A stretch of DNA of 5,103 nt from an uncultured Selenomonadaceae bacterium. GTDB lineage: Bacteria > Bacillota > Negativicutes > Selenomonadales > Selenomonadaceae. This document shows, piece by piece, positions 4,649 to 5,103 of the stretch. The notes below the pieces were generated by a model, which had not been told where the DNA came from, made no database searches, and saw nothing but the letters and a program-made list of their open reading frames with translations. The DNA is taken from assembly GCA_905235425.1 (NCBI GenBank), contig CAJOKY010000189.1, positions 1 through 5,103 on the forward strand, written 5' to 3'. Made by a program: the position numbers and the translations under genes. The stretch's first letter is position 1; every line of letters starts with the position of its first letter.

Positions 4649-5103
4649 CACGTTATGATTTATATACGGCGTTAATCGGAATATGCGGCGTATTTTTATC
4701 GCTGACAGTTTTTACAGGCGAACTGCCGACATTTGCCAAAATACCATTAATAATTTTCGGCGTAATTGTCTTTGTGCATTCCGCTTATACCTTGTATCGC
4801 TCGTTTACTAATGAAAAATTTCTAGAAATGGAAACGGCGCTAAATCATCCCAATGCCGACCCGATAACCCAAATTTCTTTGCTGAATAAAAACGGTGAAA
4901 GTATTTTTTTGTGGGAACTGTATGGTAGAACGTCAGCAATAATAGGAAAAGATATAGGCGAAAATTATGTAGACATAGACTTAGGAAAAACGCCTTATGC
5001 GTCAATGATTGATGTTGAACACGCAGTTTTAAATTACGCCGAAGGAAATTGGTACATAGAAGATTTGGACAGTCAAAACGGCATTTCCATAAAGAAAATA
5101 GGA
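4645..5103 (+). CDS. Membrane-anchored FHA-domain protein, N-terminal 153 residues (runs off right edge)
   Basis: The gene starts at ATG 4645, overlapping the stop of the DnaJ-like gene (ATGA). With no Shine-Dalgarno sequence visible, it is probably translationally coupled. Two hydrophobic segments, about residues 6-23 and 33-51, form a short membrane hairpin. A linker follows, and from about 74 there is a forkhead-associated (FHA) fold: SAIIGKD (97-103), VDIDL (109-113), DVEHAVL (123-129), WYIEDLDSQNG (136-146). FHA domains bind phosphothreonine peptides. Here the usual GR is G-K (101-102) and the S-R-x-H block reads D-V-E-H (123-126), while His126 and Asn145-Gly146 are kept, so binding may be altered. 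FHA proteins occur in T6SS clusters (Fha/TagH) as phosphorylation-linked assembly factors, which suits this neighbourhood. The C-terminus is outside the window. The FHA call is strong; the role is inferred. Confidence 0.88.
   Translation, partial: MTRYDLYTALIGICGVFLSLTVFTGELPTFAKIPLIIFGVIVFVHSAYTLYRSFTNEKFLEMETALNHPNADPITQISLLNKNGESIFLWELYGRTSAIIGKDIGENYVDIDLGKTPYASMIDVEHAVLNYAEGNWYIEDLDSQNGISIKKIG

Noticed and set aside
4808..5005. Minus-strand open frame of 65 codons at the right end
   Set aside because: It is antisense to the FHA-domain coding sequence, which has clear motifs on the plus strand.

Overview
The window reads as chromosomal DNA of a low-to-moderate-GC Bacillota bacterium. The signs are strong GGAGG-type ribosome binding sites, sigma-A-like TTGACA/TATAAT promoters, and a Bacillota-like N-terminus of ribosomal protein L13. 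A Gram-negative-type Bacillota (Negativicutes/Selenomonadales) is possible, but that is inference and the sequence does not prove it.

Layout. At the left edge, on the minus strand, is the 5' end of rplM (L13) with a near-consensus promoter and a short structured leader. A roughly 320-base AT-rich divergent region follows, holding a 14-bp tandem repeat, a cre-like palindrome, and one or two promoters pointing right. On the plus strand comes a gene set: a 730-residue protein that looks like a contractile sheath subunit; a decayed four-helix-bundle (S23/23S rRNA intervening-sequence type) gene bracketed by inverted repeats; two tandem paralogous proteins of about 141 residues that resemble Hcp/gp19-type inner tube proteins; an intrinsic terminator; a small J-domain (DnaJ-like) protein; and, overlapping it by ATGA, a membrane-anchored FHA-domain protein that runs off the right edge.

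Interpretation. Sheath plus tube is the core of contractile injection systems (T6SS, phage tails, extracellular CIS). The version here is divergent: one oversized sheath gene instead of tssB plus tssC, two tube paralogs, and a J-domain co-chaperone coupled to an inner-membrane FHA protein. The likely arrangement is a strongly transcribed structural unit (sheath, tubes) ending in a leaky terminator, with lower read-through expression of assembly or control proteins (DnaJ-like, FHA). The CIS assignment rests on pattern recognition of sequence blocks and gene order. It needs structural or profile confirmation. No baseplate, spike, ATPase or effector gene lies inside the window.
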